Shown: positions 38,953 through 47,694 of the stretch, piece after piece
Layout of the letters: each line of letters begins with the position of its first letter
Position numbering within the stretch: position 1 is the first letter of the stretch
From: Planosporangium thailandense
GTDB lineage: Bacteria > Actinomycetota > Actinomycetes > Mycobacteriales > Micromonosporaceae
DNA: 64,000 nt
NCBI RefSeq assembly: GCF_011947195.1
Contig: NZ_JAATVY010000002.1
Location: 1 to 64,000, forward strand
Direction: 5' to 3'
The notes under the pieces: generated by a model
What the model was told of the DNA's origin: nothing
The model's database searches: none
What the model saw: only the letters and a program-made list of their open reading frames with translations
Position numbers and translations under genes: made by a program

Positions 38953-39302
38953 GTAAACAGCGTGCCTGGTCACCCCGGCCCGCGTACACATTCCGTGCGC
39001 CGCGCCGGCACGGGCCGCGCCGACTGGGCACAGCCCGGTACCGGGCAGTGTGGCGCATTTTGCTGCTATGCCGCGGCGGCTAGCAGCAATATGCGCCACA
39101 TTGTGTGGGTCTTGACTCGGCCACAAACAGCCTGCGCAGTGATCGGATGCCGCGTACACTCTCTTCTCCGCGCGTCAGTGGACGCGCCCGCACCGCTCGA
39201 CGGCCGAGGTGAAAGCACCGCAGCGGACGTCATCGCGCCGACGACCACGACCTCGTCGGATACGCAGGCGGCACGCATCCTCTCTGGCGAAAGGCATAGC
39301 GG
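38953..39302. other. Non-coding gap between arsR-type gene and helD
   Basis: 350 bases with no supported gene between two divergent genes. The dominant element is the 52-base inverted repeat at 39049-39100. Both genes must have their promoters here. I looked for a rifamycin-associated element upstream of helD and saw none. Confidence 0.5.
39049..39100. repeat. Large near-perfect inverted repeat upstream of helD
   Basis: Arms TGTGGCGCATTTTGCTGCTA (39049-39068) and 39081-39100 pair at 19 of 20 positions; the 12-base centre is itself GC-palindromic. The single mismatch is internal, as in the GATCTTGGACAC hairpins of this window. It lies between divergent genes, so simple termination is not its obvious role. 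Confidence 0.75.
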
Positions 39303-41351
39303 ATGACCCTGCCCGCACTCGAAACCGAACTCCAGGCCGAACGCGCCCACCTCACCGCCTCCCGTGCCGCGCTGCGGCGCATGCGCGAACGCGCCGAACA
39401 CCTCTTCGCCACCGGCGAGCAGGTAAGCGGGGATCCGTTCAGCGCCGAGTCGCTCGGGCGCACCCTCGCCAACCGGGTCGCCGAGCTGGCCGACAACCCG
39501 AACACCCCGCTCTTCTTCGGCCGGCTCGACTTCGGTACCGGCGAAGGTACCGGCGAAGGCACCGGCGAACACGCCGGCCAGCGGTACTACGTGGGCCGCC
39601 GACACGTCACCGACGACGCCGGCGAGCCCATGGTGCTCGACTGGCGGGCCCCGATCTCCCGCGCGTTCTACCGGGCCAGCGCCGCCGACCCGCAGGGCGT
39701 GGCCGTACGCCGCCGCTTCGGCTGGGCCGCCCGGGCCGGCGAAGCCGCCGGCGAGCTGACCAGCTTCGAAGACGAACACCTCGACCGGGGCGAGGAGCTG
39801 GGCACCGCCAGCCGGATCCTCACCGCCGAGATCGAGCGGCCCCGCGTCGGCCCCATGCGCGACATCGTCGCCACCATCCAGCCCGAGCAGGACGAGCTGG
39901 TCCGGGCCGAGCTGGACGAGTCCATCTGCGTACAGGGTGCGCCCGGCACCGGAAAGACCGCCGTGGGGCTGCACCGGGCCGCGTACCTGCTCTATCTGCA
40001 CCGCGACCGGCTCAAACGGGCCGGGGTGCTCATCCTCGGCCCCAACCGGTCGTTTCTGAACTACATCGCGGCGGTCCTGCCGGCCCTCGGCGAACTCGAC
40101 GTCAAGCAGATGACCGTCGACGACCTCGTGGCCCGGGTGCCGGTCCGGGGTACGGACACCCCGGCCGCCGCCACGGTCAAACAGGACGCCCGTATGGCCG
40201 CGGTCCTCGCCGACGCACTGCACGGCCGCATCCGCCGGCCGAGCGAGCCCATGATGGTGCCGGACGGGTCCTACCGGTGGCGGATCTCGACCGACGCGCT
40301 GCGGCGCATCGTCGACGAGGTACGCCTCGAAGCGCCTCCGTACGGCATCGGCCGCGAACGGGTCCGGGCCCGCGTCGTCGCGCTGCTGATGCGGCAGGCG
40401 GAGTACACCAGCGGGGAGTCGCCCAGCGAGGCCTGGCAGCGCAGGATGGGAAAGTCGAAGCAGGTCAACGAGTTCCTGGACGCGGTGTGGCCGGCGATCA
40501 CGCCCGAACAGCTCGTCTTCGACGTCCTCTGCGACCCCGACCCCGACGGCAAGGTGCTCACCGGACCGGAACGGGATGCCGTCCGGTGGGTCAAGCCCGC
40601 GAAGACCGCGAAGTCGGCCCGCTGGTCGGCGGCGGACGCGGTACTCATCGACGAGGCCGCCGGCCTGATCGACCGGGTGTCCAGCTTCGGCCACATCGTC
40701 ATCGACGAAGCCCAGGACCTGTCACCGATGCAGTGCCGGGCGATCGCCCGCCGGAGCGTGCACGGCTCGATCACCCTGCTCGGCGACCTCGCCCAGGGCA
40801 CCGCGCCGTGGGCGGCCCGTGACTGGCGGGACACGCTGGCCCATCTCGGTAAGCCGGACGCCCGGGTGGTGCCGCTGCGCACCGGATTCCGGGTACCGGA
40901 AGTGGTGGTGGACCTCGCCAACCGGTTGCTGCCGGCGCTCGAGGTGGAGGTGCCGGAGGCGGTGTCGCTGCGGCGCGACGGCGCGCTGCGGATCCGCGAA
41001 GTGTCCGATCTGGACGCGGCGACGGTGGCGGCGGTACGTGCGGCGCTCGAGTTCGACGGGTCCGTCGGCGTCATCGCGGCCGACGCGGCGGTCCCGCGCC
41101 TCGCGGTCGCGCTGGCCACCAGTGGGCTGGCGGCGGGTGGCCCCGACGACGACGAGCGGGTCACGGTGATGCCCGCGACCCTGGCCAAGGGCCTCGAGTA
41201 CGACCACGTGATCGTCGTGGAGCCGGCCGACATCGTGGCCGCCGAGCCACGAGGACTGCACCGGCTGTATGTGGTCCTGACACGTGCGGTGTCCAGATTG
41301 GACGTCATCCACCGCGCACCGCTGCCGCCGGCGATCGTCGACGCCGTATAA
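39303..41351 (+). CDS. helD: HelD-like RNA polymerase recycling helicase
   Basis: Superfamily 1 ATPase of 682 residues. The N-terminal antiparallel coiled coil (about 5-40), the HelD-specific YYVGRRHVTDDAGEPMVLDW (95-114), Walker A GAPGTGKT (212-219) in VQGAPGTGKTAVGLHRAAYL, Walker B IVIDEAQD (about 464-471) and a late LAKGLEYDHVIVVEP match HelD rather than UvrD. HelD proteins pull stalled RNA polymerase off DNA; an actinobacterial class (HelR) protects polymerase from rifamycins. A 12-base tandem unit coding Gly-Thr-Gly-Glu occurs three times at 39534-39569. ATG 39303. Monocistronic. Confidence 0.85.
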   Translation: MTLPALETELQAERAHLTASRAALRRMRERAEHLFATGEQVSGDPFSAESLGRTLANRVAELADNPNTPLFFGRLDFGTGEGTGEGTGEHAGQRYYVGRRHVTDDAGEPMVLDWRAPISRAFYRASAADPQGVAVRRRFGWAARAGEAAGELTSFEDEHLDRGEELGTASRILTAEIERPRVGPMRDIVATIQPEQDELVRAELDESICVQGAPGTGKTAVGLHRAAYLLYLHRDRLKRAGVLILGPNRSFLNYIAAVLPALGELDVKQMTVDDLVARVPVRGTDTPAAATVKQDARMAAVLADALHGRIRRPSEPMMVPDGSYRWRISTDALRRIVDEVRLEAPPYGIGRERVRARVVALLMRQAEYTSGESPSEAWQRRMGKSKQVNEFLDAVWPAITPEQLVFDVLCDPDPDGKVLTGPERDAVRWVKPAKTAKSARWSAADAVLIDEAAGLIDRVSSFGHIVIDEAQDLSPMQCRAIARRSVHGSITLLGDLAQGTAPWAARDWRDTLAHLGKPDARVVPLRTGFRVPEVVVDLANRLLPALEVEVPEAVSLRRDGALRIREVSDLDAATVAAVRAALEFDGSVGVIAADAAVPRLAVALATSGLAAGGPDDDERVTVMPATLAKGLEYDHVIVVEPADIVAAEPRGLHRLYVVLTRAVSRLDVIHRAPLPPAIVDAV

Positions 41352-41410
41352 GGAAAATTTCATCGAAGGGAGTGAGATTTCGTCGGCTCGGTGCCGCATT
41401 ATTGTCTGCC

Positions 41411-42187
41411 ATGCGCATCAGAGGATATCCAGCTGGATCGCTGTGCTGGACCGATGTCTCCACGCCCGACCCGGACGCGAGCCGGGAGTTCTACGGATCC
41501 CTGTTCGGCTGGACCTCCAGCGCCGGATCCGTCGACGGGTACGTGAACTTCTACCTCGACGATCGGGCCGTCGCCGGGCTGCGGGTCGGTGAGCAGGGCA
41601 GCCGGGCGGGCTGGCTGCCGTACGTCTCAACCGACGACGCGGACGCGACGCTCGGTATGGTGCGTGACAACGGGGGCGCGGTGCTCGCCGGCCCGACGGA
41701 GCTGGGCGACGCGGCCCGGATCGCGATCGTCGCCGACCCGGGCGGCGCGGCGTTCGGCGTGTGGCAGCGACTGCGGTTCCCCGGCGCGCAGGTGGCCGAC
41801 GAGTTCGGCACCGTATCCTGGTCGGAGCTCGCCACCGGCGACCCGACGCGGGCAAAGACGTTCTACGGCAACGTGTTCGGCTGGTCTCACCGTCCTATGG
41901 AGACCTCCGACGGTACGACCTACACCGAGTGGTACCGCGACGACCGGACCCTGGCCGGCATGATCGAGCTGAACCCGCGGTCGGGCGGGGCGGTCCCCGG
42001 CCACTGGACGGTCATGGTGCTGGTCGAGGACTGCGCGCTGAGCACCGCACGGGCCCTCGATCTCGGCGCGAAGGCGCAGTTGACGCCCACCGACATCGGG
42101 CTGGGCACGTACGCGCAGCTGACCGATCCGCAGGGCGCCGCCTTCCGGGTCCTGCAGCTGGCCCCTGCGCTACTGGCCTCCCTGTAA
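41411..42187 (+). CDS. VOC-family protein with two glyoxalase-type domains
   Basis: 258 residues with two vicinal oxygen chelate modules (about 1-125 and 130-258), each with the PDPDASREFYGSLFGW-type or GDPTRAKTFYGNVFGW signature. Such tandem proteins include hydroxylases and resistance factors of actinomycetes; the metal and substrate are not predictable. ATG 41411 is preceded by TATTGT 5 nt upstream (leaderless pattern); GTG 41372 with an adjoining GGGA is the alternative. Close behind helD, 59 bases. Confidence 0.82.
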   Translation: MRIRGYPAGSLCWTDVSTPDPDASREFYGSLFGWTSSAGSVDGYVNFYLDDRAVAGLRVGEQGSRAGWLPYVSTDDADATLGMVRDNGGAVLAGPTELGDAARIAIVADPGGAAFGVWQRLRFPGAQVADEFGTVSWSELATGDPTRAKTFYGNVFGWSHRPMETSDGTTYTEWYRDDRTLAGMIELNPRSGGAVPGHWTVMVLVEDCALSTARALDLGAKAQLTPTDIGLGTYAQLTDPQGAAFRVLQLAPALLASL

Positions 42188-42230
42188 GCGCCCGTAGGAA
42201 CGCCCTAGGAACGCCCGTAGGAAATGGAAA

Positions 42231-42272
42231 CGGCCGCCCGGCCCCGGCTGTGATGCCGGGCGCGGGCGGCCG
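42231..42272. terminator. Bidirectional terminator hairpin
   Basis: An 18-bp stem with one mismatch (42231-42248 with 42255-42272) and a 6-nt loop, between the convergent VOC and LPXTG genes. Three near-copies of CGCCCGTAGGAA occur in tandem just upstream (42190-42225). Confidence 0.75.
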
Positions 42273-42283
42273 AATTCAGAGTG

Positions 42284-43483
42284 CTATGCGGCGCGTCGCC
42301 GGGAGAGGCGGACGAGCACCACGCCGAACGCCAGCACCAGCAGCGCCGTCACCACCAGCTTCGGAACCGACTGACCGGTGATCGGCAGGCCCCCGCCGGT
42401 ACCACCCGTACCCGCCGCGCTGACGGTGACCGGGAGCGTCAGGTACCGGTACGCGCCATCCGGGCCGACACCGCCGGCCACCAGGGTGTGCGAACCGGTC
42501 AGCCCCGCCGGCAGCGTCACACTGACCGAGAAGGAACCCGTACCGTCGGTCGTGACGGTCTTGAGCACCTTCGGCGACGAGTACACCACGATCTGCACCG
42601 GGCTGTCGGGCGCATACCCGCTACCGGACAGCGTCACCGACTTTCCGCTCGTCAGTGAACTGCTCGGCGCGGTCACCTTGCCCGCCGACGACGGCACCGA
42701 CGCCGGCGGGGTCGGCGGACTGGTGACCGGGGCCAGCGGCTTGACGTTCTGGAGCTCGGCCGGCTCAGGGTCGTGGTCGCCCTGCGCGCCGACCGAGAAG
42801 ACCCAGACGTCGTACGACGTGCCGGGGTTCAGCCCCTTGATAGTGCAGGTCAGCTGAGCCGTCTCACAGCTGCCGGCATCCGCTTGACCGTTTACGAGGA
42901 CCGCCTCGGCGTGATACTTCGCTACACCGTCGCCCGGATCCGCCGGCGGCTGCCAGGACACCACCAGTTCGTTCGGCCCCGGCAGCGCCTTGAGGTTCTG
43001 CGGCTTGCCGGGCGCGAAGACGGTCTGCTTCACCGTCACCGATTCGGTCGCTGACTCGGTACTGGTGCCGACCGGCGTCTTGGCCGTCACCTTCACGGTG
43101 TACGTGCCGTCGATGCTGCCGACGAACGAGCAGTCGTTGAGCCCGCCGCTGTCCTCGACCTCACCCACGCAGGTGTTCTCAGTCACCGTCGCGCCCTTGG
43201 GCGTTGTCAGCTGGATCACCCACGTGTGCGGCGTACCCGTACCCCAGTCGACCTCTCCCGCGGGATGCCACATGAAGTACGCCAACCGCGACGCCGGCGA
43301 AGGCTGCGTCCCCTCCGTGATGAGCGGCTTGCCCGTCGGTGGCTGTGGCGAGTTGGGCGGCGGAGCGGCGAACGCCGCGGGCGCCGCGAACCCCAGGGAC
43401 GCGACCGCGGCGAGTGCCGTCACGGCTCCCGCCCGAGCGCGGCGACGCCCCCCACCACGTTTGTGGAACCCAACACCGACCAT
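42284..43483 (-). CDS. LPXTG-anchored surface protein with fibronectin III-like domain
   Basis: Secreted wall protein of 399 residues. Signal peptide about 1-40 (RRRARAG, hydrophobic core, AFA cleavage). An N-terminal domain of unknown fold is followed by a fibronectin type III-like module (PQNLKALPGPNELVVSWQPP ... GLNPGTSYDVWVF, about 160-245), an Ig-like module (SGKSVTLSGSGYAPDSPVQI), then LPITG, a hydrophobic helix and RRRAA. ATG 43483 has GGGGGGAG 8 nt upstream. Role unknown, perhaps carbohydrate or surface binding. Confidence 0.85.
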   Translation of the reverse strand: MVGVGFHKRGGGRRRARAGAVTALAAVASLGFAAPAAFAAPPPNSPQPPTGKPLITEGTQPSPASRLAYFMWHPAGEVDWGTGTPHTWVIQLTTPKGATVTENTCVGEVEDSGGLNDCSFVGSIDGTYTVKVTAKTPVGTSTESATESVTVKQTVFAPGKPQNLKALPGPNELVVSWQPPADPGDGVAKYHAEAVLVNGQADAGSCETAQLTCTIKGLNPGTSYDVWVFSVGAQGDHDPEPAELQNVKPLAPVTSPPTPPASVPSSAGKVTAPSSSLTSGKSVTLSGSGYAPDSPVQIVVYSSPKVLKTVTTDGTGSFSVSVTLPAGLTGSHTLVAGGVGPDGAYRYLTLPVTVSAAGTGGTGGGLPITGQSVPKLVVTALLVLAFGVVLVRLSRRRAA

Positions 43484-43631
43484 CGACGTGACTCCCCCCG
43501 TATTGCCAGCAACCTGCCGGCATGAACTGCCGAGGGCCGCACCATATACCGGCCAGAACCGGACATTCCGGAGAAGTCGGGCGCGGTTCGGGTGCAAATC
43601 GAGAGCAGCGACGTTGCGAACGTCGCCGCCG

Positions 43632-44423
43632 CTACCAGCGAACCGGGACCACCAGGGGGCCGTGCTCGCCGGGCAGTACCCGGACCCGGGCCCCGTAGTG
43701 GCGCGACAGCAGCTCCTCGGTCAGCACCTCGGCCGGCGCGCCGGCGGCCGCCACCCTGCCCTCGGCGAGCAGCACCAGGCGGTCGGCGTACTCGCCGGCC
43801 ACGGACAGGTCGTGCGTGGTCGCCAGCACCGTGAGGCCCTGATCGCGGCGCAGTTCGTCGACGAGGTCGAGCACTTCCTGCTGATGGCCGATGTCGAGCG
43901 CGGTCGTCGGCTCGTCGAGCAGCAGCAGGGGCGCTTCCTGAGCGAGCGCCCGGGCCAGGAACGCCCGCTGCCGCTCCCCACCCGACAGCCGCGCCAACGG
44001 CCGGGACGCGAACCGGGTCAGGTCGAGCCGTTCGAGGACACGGTGGACCACCGCGCGGTCCGCCGCCGACTCCCGGCCCAGCGCCGGGATGTACGGGGTA
44101 CGCCCGAGCAGCACGTAGTCCTCGACCACCATGCCCGGCGGCACGGTCGGCTGCTGCGGGACCGTGGCCACGAGCCGGGCCCGCGCGCGACGGGCGAGGT
44201 CGGCGGTGGAAGTACCGAAGATGGTGACCGACCCGGTGAAGGACAGCGCGCCGCCGACCGCGCGCAGCAGCGTGGACTTGCCGGCGCCGTTCGGTCCGAT
44301 CACGGTGAGCCACTCGCCGGCACGGGCGTCAAGGTCGACCCCGCTAAGCACCGTCCGGCCGTCCAGCGCGACCGTCACACCCCGGACCTCGACGGTGTTC
44401 CCACCGGACGCGGCGGTGCTCAT
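43632..44423 (-). CDS. btuD: Cobalamin ABC transporter ATP-binding protein
   Basis: ATPase of the FecCD/BtuCD-type importer, 263 residues. Walker A GPNGAGKS at 43-50, signature LSGGERQRAFLARAL, Walker B LLLLDEPTTALD and the switch histidine in ATTHDL are intact. ATG 44423 overlaps the permease stop (ATGA). The long frame upstream of this start is the shadow of the permease gene. The cobalamin riboswitch ahead of the operon identifies the substrate. Confidence 0.92.
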   Translation of the reverse strand: MSTAASGGNTVEVRGVTVALDGRTVLSGVDLDARAGEWLTVIGPNGAGKSTLLRAVGGALSFTGSVTIFGTSTADLARRARARLVATVPQQPTVPPGMVVEDYVLLGRTPYIPALGRESAADRAVVHRVLERLDLTRFASRPLARLSGGERQRAFLARALAQEAPLLLLDEPTTALDIGHQQEVLDLVDELRRDQGLTVLATTHDLSVAGEYADRLVLLAEGRVAAAGAPAEVLTEELLSRHYGARVRVLPGEHGPLVVPVRW

Positions 44424-45421
44424 ACCGAACCCTGGCGCACGGTACGCAGCACCACGATGAAGAACGGTGCGCCGAGGAACGCCGTCACCACCCCGATCGG
44501 GACCTCGGCCGGTGCCAGCACCAGTCGCGCGGCGAGGTCGGCGAGCGCGAGAAAGGCACCGCCGAACAGGGCCGACAGCGGCAGGATCGCGCGGTAGCCG
44601 GTGCCGACCAGCAGCCGCACGGTGTGCGGCACGATGATCCCGACGAACCCGATGAGCCCCGACACCGCCACGGCCGCGGCCGTACCGAGCGACGCGGCGA
44701 CGATGAGAAGGACGCGGGTGCGCTGCGGGTTCGCGCCGAGGCTCGTGGCCTCCTCGTCGCCGACGGCGAGCACGTCGAGCGAGCGGCCATGTACGAGGAT
44801 CACCGCCGCCGACACGGCCGCGTACGGCAGCATCAGGAGCACGTCGTGCCAGCCCGCCGTACTGAGCCGGCCGAGCAGCCACGAGTACACCTCGCGGATC
44901 GTGCCCGCGTCGCGCTGTTGCAGATACGTCTGCCCGGCCGTGAGGAAGCTGGTCACCGCCACCCCGGCCAGGATCAGCGTGGCCGGGGTGCGGTAGCGGG
45001 TACCGGTGGCGCCGAGCACGTACGTGAGGGCGACGGCGACCAGCGCACCACCGAAGGCCGCCGGCGGGACCGCGAGCGACCCGGCGTTGTGCTTGACGGC
45101 GATGACCGCCGTGGCGCCGAGGCCCGCGCCGGCCGCCACGCCGAGCAGGTACGGGTCGGCCAGCGGGTTGCGGAAGACCCCCTGGTAGCAGCCGCCGGCC
45201 AGGGCGAGGGTGGCGCCCACGAGCAGGGCGAGCACCACGCGTGGCAGCCGCAGCTCGGTGACGATGGCCGCCTCGCGGGGCGTCAGTCCACTGTGCAGGT
45301 GCAGCAGTTCGAGCGCGACGCCGACCGGCGACAGCCGCACCGGCCCGAACGCGAGCCCGGCGACGGTCGCCACCGCGACCGCCGCCAGACCAGCGGCGAA
45401 CCAGCGTTTGCGCAGGGTCAC
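44420..45421 (-). CDS. btuC: Cobalamin ABC transporter permease (FecCD family)
   Basis: Ten-helix permease of 333 residues, which pairs with BtuD and receives cobalamin from the BtuF lipoprotein. The family segments GATLALAGGCYQGVFRNPLADPYLLGV and GFVGIIVPHTVRLLVG (which contacts the ATPase) are present. The start overlaps the binding-protein stop by 4 bases. Confidence 0.92.
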   Translation of the reverse strand: MTLRKRWFAAGLAAVAVATVAGLAFGPVRLSPVGVALELLHLHSGLTPREAAIVTELRLPRVVLALLVGATLALAGGCYQGVFRNPLADPYLLGVAAGAGLGATAVIAVKHNAGSLAVPPAAFGGALVAVALTYVLGATGTRYRTPATLILAGVAVTSFLTAGQTYLQQRDAGTIREVYSWLLGRLSTAGWHDVLLMLPYAAVSAAVILVHGRSLDVLAVGDEEATSLGANPQRTRVLLIVAASLGTAAAVAVSGLIGFVGIIVPHTVRLLVGTGYRAILPLSALFGGAFLALADLAARLVLAPAEVPIGVVTAFLGAPFFIVVLRTVRQGSV

Positions 45422-46287
45422 GCCGCGGGGACCTTGGCCACCGCGTCGGCGACGTCACGCAGCAGGTCGACGGTACGCGGACCCCACCGCGAGGCGACGG
45501 AGTCGTCGAGGCCGTACACGCGGCCGTTCTTGACGGCGGCGATCTCGGCCCAGCCCGGCCGCGCCTGGACCGTCGCGGTGCTCTGCTGGCAGCACTTCGT
45601 GTCGGCCAGGAAGATCAGGTCGGGGTTAGCTTTGACGATGGCCTCGGCGGACAGCTGCGGGTAGTCGTCACCAGCGGAGTCCGCGATGCTCGTCAGCCCG
45701 GCCAGGCCCAGCACCGAGCCCATGAAGGTCCGCGAGGTGGCCGAGTAGTACGTCGGGTCGAGCTCCCAGTAGTACGTGAGCTTCTTCGACCGCTGCGGCA
45801 GGCTCTTGGCGATCGTGGCGACGTCGTTCTTCATGCCGGTGACCGTCTTCGCCGCCTCGCTCGCGTGGCCGGTCTGCCGGCCCAGCTCGGTCAGCTGCGC
45901 GTACGTGTCGTCGAGCGTCTTGGCCGCCGGCGCCACGTACACGTCGATCTTCAGCTGCTTCAGCTGCTCCACGATCTTGTCGGTGTCGTCGGACACCACG
46001 ACGAGGTCCGGGTTACGGCTGGCGATCGCCTCCGCGTTCGGCTTGAGGCCGGACAGGTCGGTCTTCGGCACGCCGGCCGGATAGTCGGACTGGTCGTCGA
46101 CCGCGACGACCTGCTTGCCCGCACCGATCGCGTACAGCATCTCGGTGGCCGTCGGCGACAGCGAGACGATCCGTGCCACCTTCGGCTCGGCCGCCTTGGG
46201 CGTGGTTTTCGGCTGGGAGCCCCCGCACGCCGTCAACGCGAGCGCCGCGGCGGTCACGATGGCGATCAGGGATGTTCGGCGGTGCAT
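45418..46287 (-). CDS. btuF: Cobalamin-binding lipoprotein
   Basis: Substrate-binding component of the importer, 289 residues. A lipoprotein signal ends in LTACGG with the lipid-carrying Cys21; the mature part has the helical-backbone fold of BtuF/FhuD proteins (RIVSLSPTATEMLYAIGA, then PDLVVVSDDTDKIVEQL and a late PGWAEIAAVKNGRVYGLDDSVASRWGPRTV). ATG 46287 has an AGGAGG site 5 nt upstream that is sequestered in a hairpin (46290-46310), downstream of a cobalamin aptamer. First gene of btuFCD. Confidence 0.93.
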   Translation of the reverse strand: MHRRTSLIAIVTAAALALTACGGSQPKTTPKAAEPKVARIVSLSPTATEMLYAIGAGKQVVAVDDQSDYPAGVPKTDLSGLKPNAEAIASRNPDLVVVSDDTDKIVEQLKQLKIDVYVAPAAKTLDDTYAQLTELGRQTGHASEAAKTVTGMKNDVATIAKSLPQRSKKLTYYWELDPTYYSATSRTFMGSVLGLAGLTSIADSAGDDYPQLSAEAIVKANPDLIFLADTKCCQQSTATVQARPGWAEIAAVKNGRVYGLDDSVASRWGPRTVDLLRDVADAVAKVPAA

Positions 46288-46289
46288 CA

Positions 46290-46310
46290 GTCCTCCTGTG
46301 GTACGAGGAC
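46290..46310 (-). promoter_or_regulatory. Ribosome-binding-site hairpin of the cobalamin riboswitch
   Basis: GTCCTC pairs with GAGGAC across a 9-nt loop, and the right arm in the RNA contains the Shine-Dalgarno sequence of btuF. Cobalamin binding upstream would favour this closed form and block translation. Confidence 0.65.
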
Positions 46311-46379
46311 AGACGCTTCGCCGGCCGGGCGCCGGAGCGTCCCGTCCGCGAGGCGCCCTTCCTCGAGGGCGCGGATCGC

Positions 46380-46508
46380 GACCGGCTGCGCAGGCGACCT
46401 GGCTCGTCCCGCCGGGACCCGATCGGCCCGGCGGAGCATCACAGTTGCGGGACAGCGCCGGGTTCACACCGGCTTCGCTGCGGCGGCGGTCTCGCGCAGG
46501 ACAGTAAC
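46380..46508 (-). ncRNA. Cobalamin riboswitch aptamer
   Basis: On the minus strand the leader of btuF holds the hallmarks of the cobalamin aptamer in order: AAGCCGGTGTGAACCCGGC with GCTGTCCCGCAACTGTGA directly after (46478-46440), a variable GC-rich stem (46436-46408), and the B12 box GAGCCAGGTCGCCTGC (46406-46391). The start of the aptamer near 46508 is approximate. It should repress the importer when cobalamin is plentiful, probably at the level of translation through the hairpin at 46290-46310. Confidence 0.9.
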
Positions 46509-46557
46509 ACCATGGACATATCACCCTGGACACCGCCTGCTCGCCCGCCCGGGCGGT

Positions 46558-46563
46558 TACTGT
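46558..46563 (+). promoter_or_regulatory. Candidate -10 box for a leaderless ybaB-like transcript
   Basis: TACTGT ends 6 nt before ATG 46570; no Shine-Dalgarno site is present. Confidence 0.45.
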
Positions 46564-46569
46564 GCGGCC

Positions 46570-46875
46570 ATGGACCTGGACGCCATCGCACGGGACGCGC
46601 AGCTTCAGGTGGACCGGATAGTCCGGATGCAGACGGATCTCGCGGAAGCGACCGCGGCCGCCTCGTCGCGGTCCGGGCTCGTACACGCCCGCACCGGGCC
46701 CGGTGGCGGAGTGCTCGGCCTGAGCATCGCACCGGCGGCGATGCGACTGTCCCCCGAGGATCTCGCCGCCGAGGTGATCGAGGCGATCACCGCCGCCCAG
46801 CGCTCCTACGGTGCGCTCGCCGACAAGATCATGGACCCGGTACTGGGTACGGGCGGGCCGGAAGCGTTCGGGTAG
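46570..46875 (+). CDS. YbaB/EbfC family DNA-binding protein
   Basis: 101-residue protein of the nucleoid-associated YbaB/EbfC type, which binds DNA as a dimer; paralogues are common in actinobacteria, some near type VII secretion loci. An N-terminal helix (LDAIARDAQLQVDRIVRMQTDL) leads into a beta region with GPGGGVLGLSIAP and a C-terminal helix. ATG 46570 fits a leaderless start. Alternative upstream frame has no support. Divergent from btuF. Confidence 0.75.
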   Translation: MDLDAIARDAQLQVDRIVRMQTDLAEATAAASSRSGLVHARTGPGGGVLGLSIAPAAMRLSPEDLAAEVIEAITAAQRSYGALADKIMDPVLGTGGPEAFG

Positions 46876-46881
46876 CGGGAG

Positions 46882-47187
46882 CTACTGGGTGTCCGTCTCC
46901 TGGTCGCCGTGCGCGTCGCGGCGCGCCTCCCCGGCCGCGTCCGGGCGCTCGTCGTCACCGGACAGCGCGGCGCGCAGCCGCGCCTTCTCGTCGGAGCGCC
47001 GCTGTGCCGCGCCGGCCATCTGCGCGGCCACCTGATCGCGCATGCCACGCAGCAGGACCAGCGCGAGCAGCGCCGAAATGATGATGGCGATCATCAACTT
47101 CAGCAGCGGGTTGAGCGGAATCGGAAGCGCGATCAGAATCGCCGCCACCACGACGAACAACCCGACGCGGGCGAACGAGTACTTCAT
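46882..47187 (-). CDS. DUF4229-like small membrane protein
   Basis: 101 residues: two N-terminal helices (about 5-45) and a charged, Arg/Glu/Asp-rich tail, as in DUF4229 proteins of actinobacteria (family recalled, not searched). ATG 47187 has GGTGAG 7 nt upstream; ATG 47190 is adjacent. It shares a transcript with the membrane protein upstream, whose stop lies 8 bases away. Function unknown. Confidence 0.75.
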   Translation of the reverse strand: MKYSFARVGLFVVVAAILIALPIPLNPLLKLMIAIIISALLALVLLRGMRDQVAAQMAGAAQRRSDEKARLRAALSGDDERPDAAGEARRDAHGDQETDTQ

Positions 47188-47195
47188 CATGGGAC

Positions 47196-47621
47196 TCACC
47201 GCGGGACACCCCTGTCTGCTAGCCACCTGATCCCGGTGTACCAGAGCGCTCCGTAGAGGAACGCGCTGATGGCGGCGCCGATGGCGCCCGAGCCGAGCGG
47301 CGGCAGCGCGATGCTCACCGCCAGCGCCGCCGCGAACCCCAACACGACCGCCAGCACGCCGGAGACGAGCGCCGCCCCGACCCGACCGGCCACCGAGTGC
47401 CAGGCCCGGAACTCCTCGACGAACAGCCAGACCGGCAAAATACCGGCCAGCCAGCCCGAAAGCTGACCGAAGCGGCCCAGACGGAGCAGGCTCGACAGGC
47501 CGTCGATCAGGAGCAGCACCACGAACCCGATGAGCAGACCGACCGCCACCCACGCGAGCAGCTCGGTCAAGCGGATCACCCGACCGTCGGAGTCGCGGCG
47601 CGGGAACGTCGTCTCACTCAT
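47196..47621 (-). CDS. Membrane protein of unknown function
   Basis: 141 residues with four hydrophobic helices (about 20-45, 52-72, 82-105, 110-130). No family recognised with confidence. ATG 47621 has no clear ribosome binding site; the frame runs 23 codons upstream. It precedes the DUF4229-like gene and is divergent from the DUF559 gene across the repeat-rich region 47622-47879. Confidence 0.65.
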   Translation of the reverse strand: MSETTFPRRDSDGRVIRLTELLAWVAVGLLIGFVVLLLIDGLSSLLRLGRFGQLSGWLAGILPVWLFVEEFRAWHSVAGRVGAALVSGVLAVVLGFAAALAVSIALPPLGSGAIGAAISAFLYGALWYTGIRWLADRGVPR

Positions 47622-47694
47622 GCCCAGACGAGGGTACGCGACCGCGGCCATCCGGCCGCCGGCACCCTTGTCAGCCCCCGACGGCCCCATCCTT

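Noticed and set aside
38953-39302. Rifamycin-associated element upstream of helD
   Set aside because: No GGGGCTTGC-type dyad is present in the gap; the large inverted repeat there has a different sequence.
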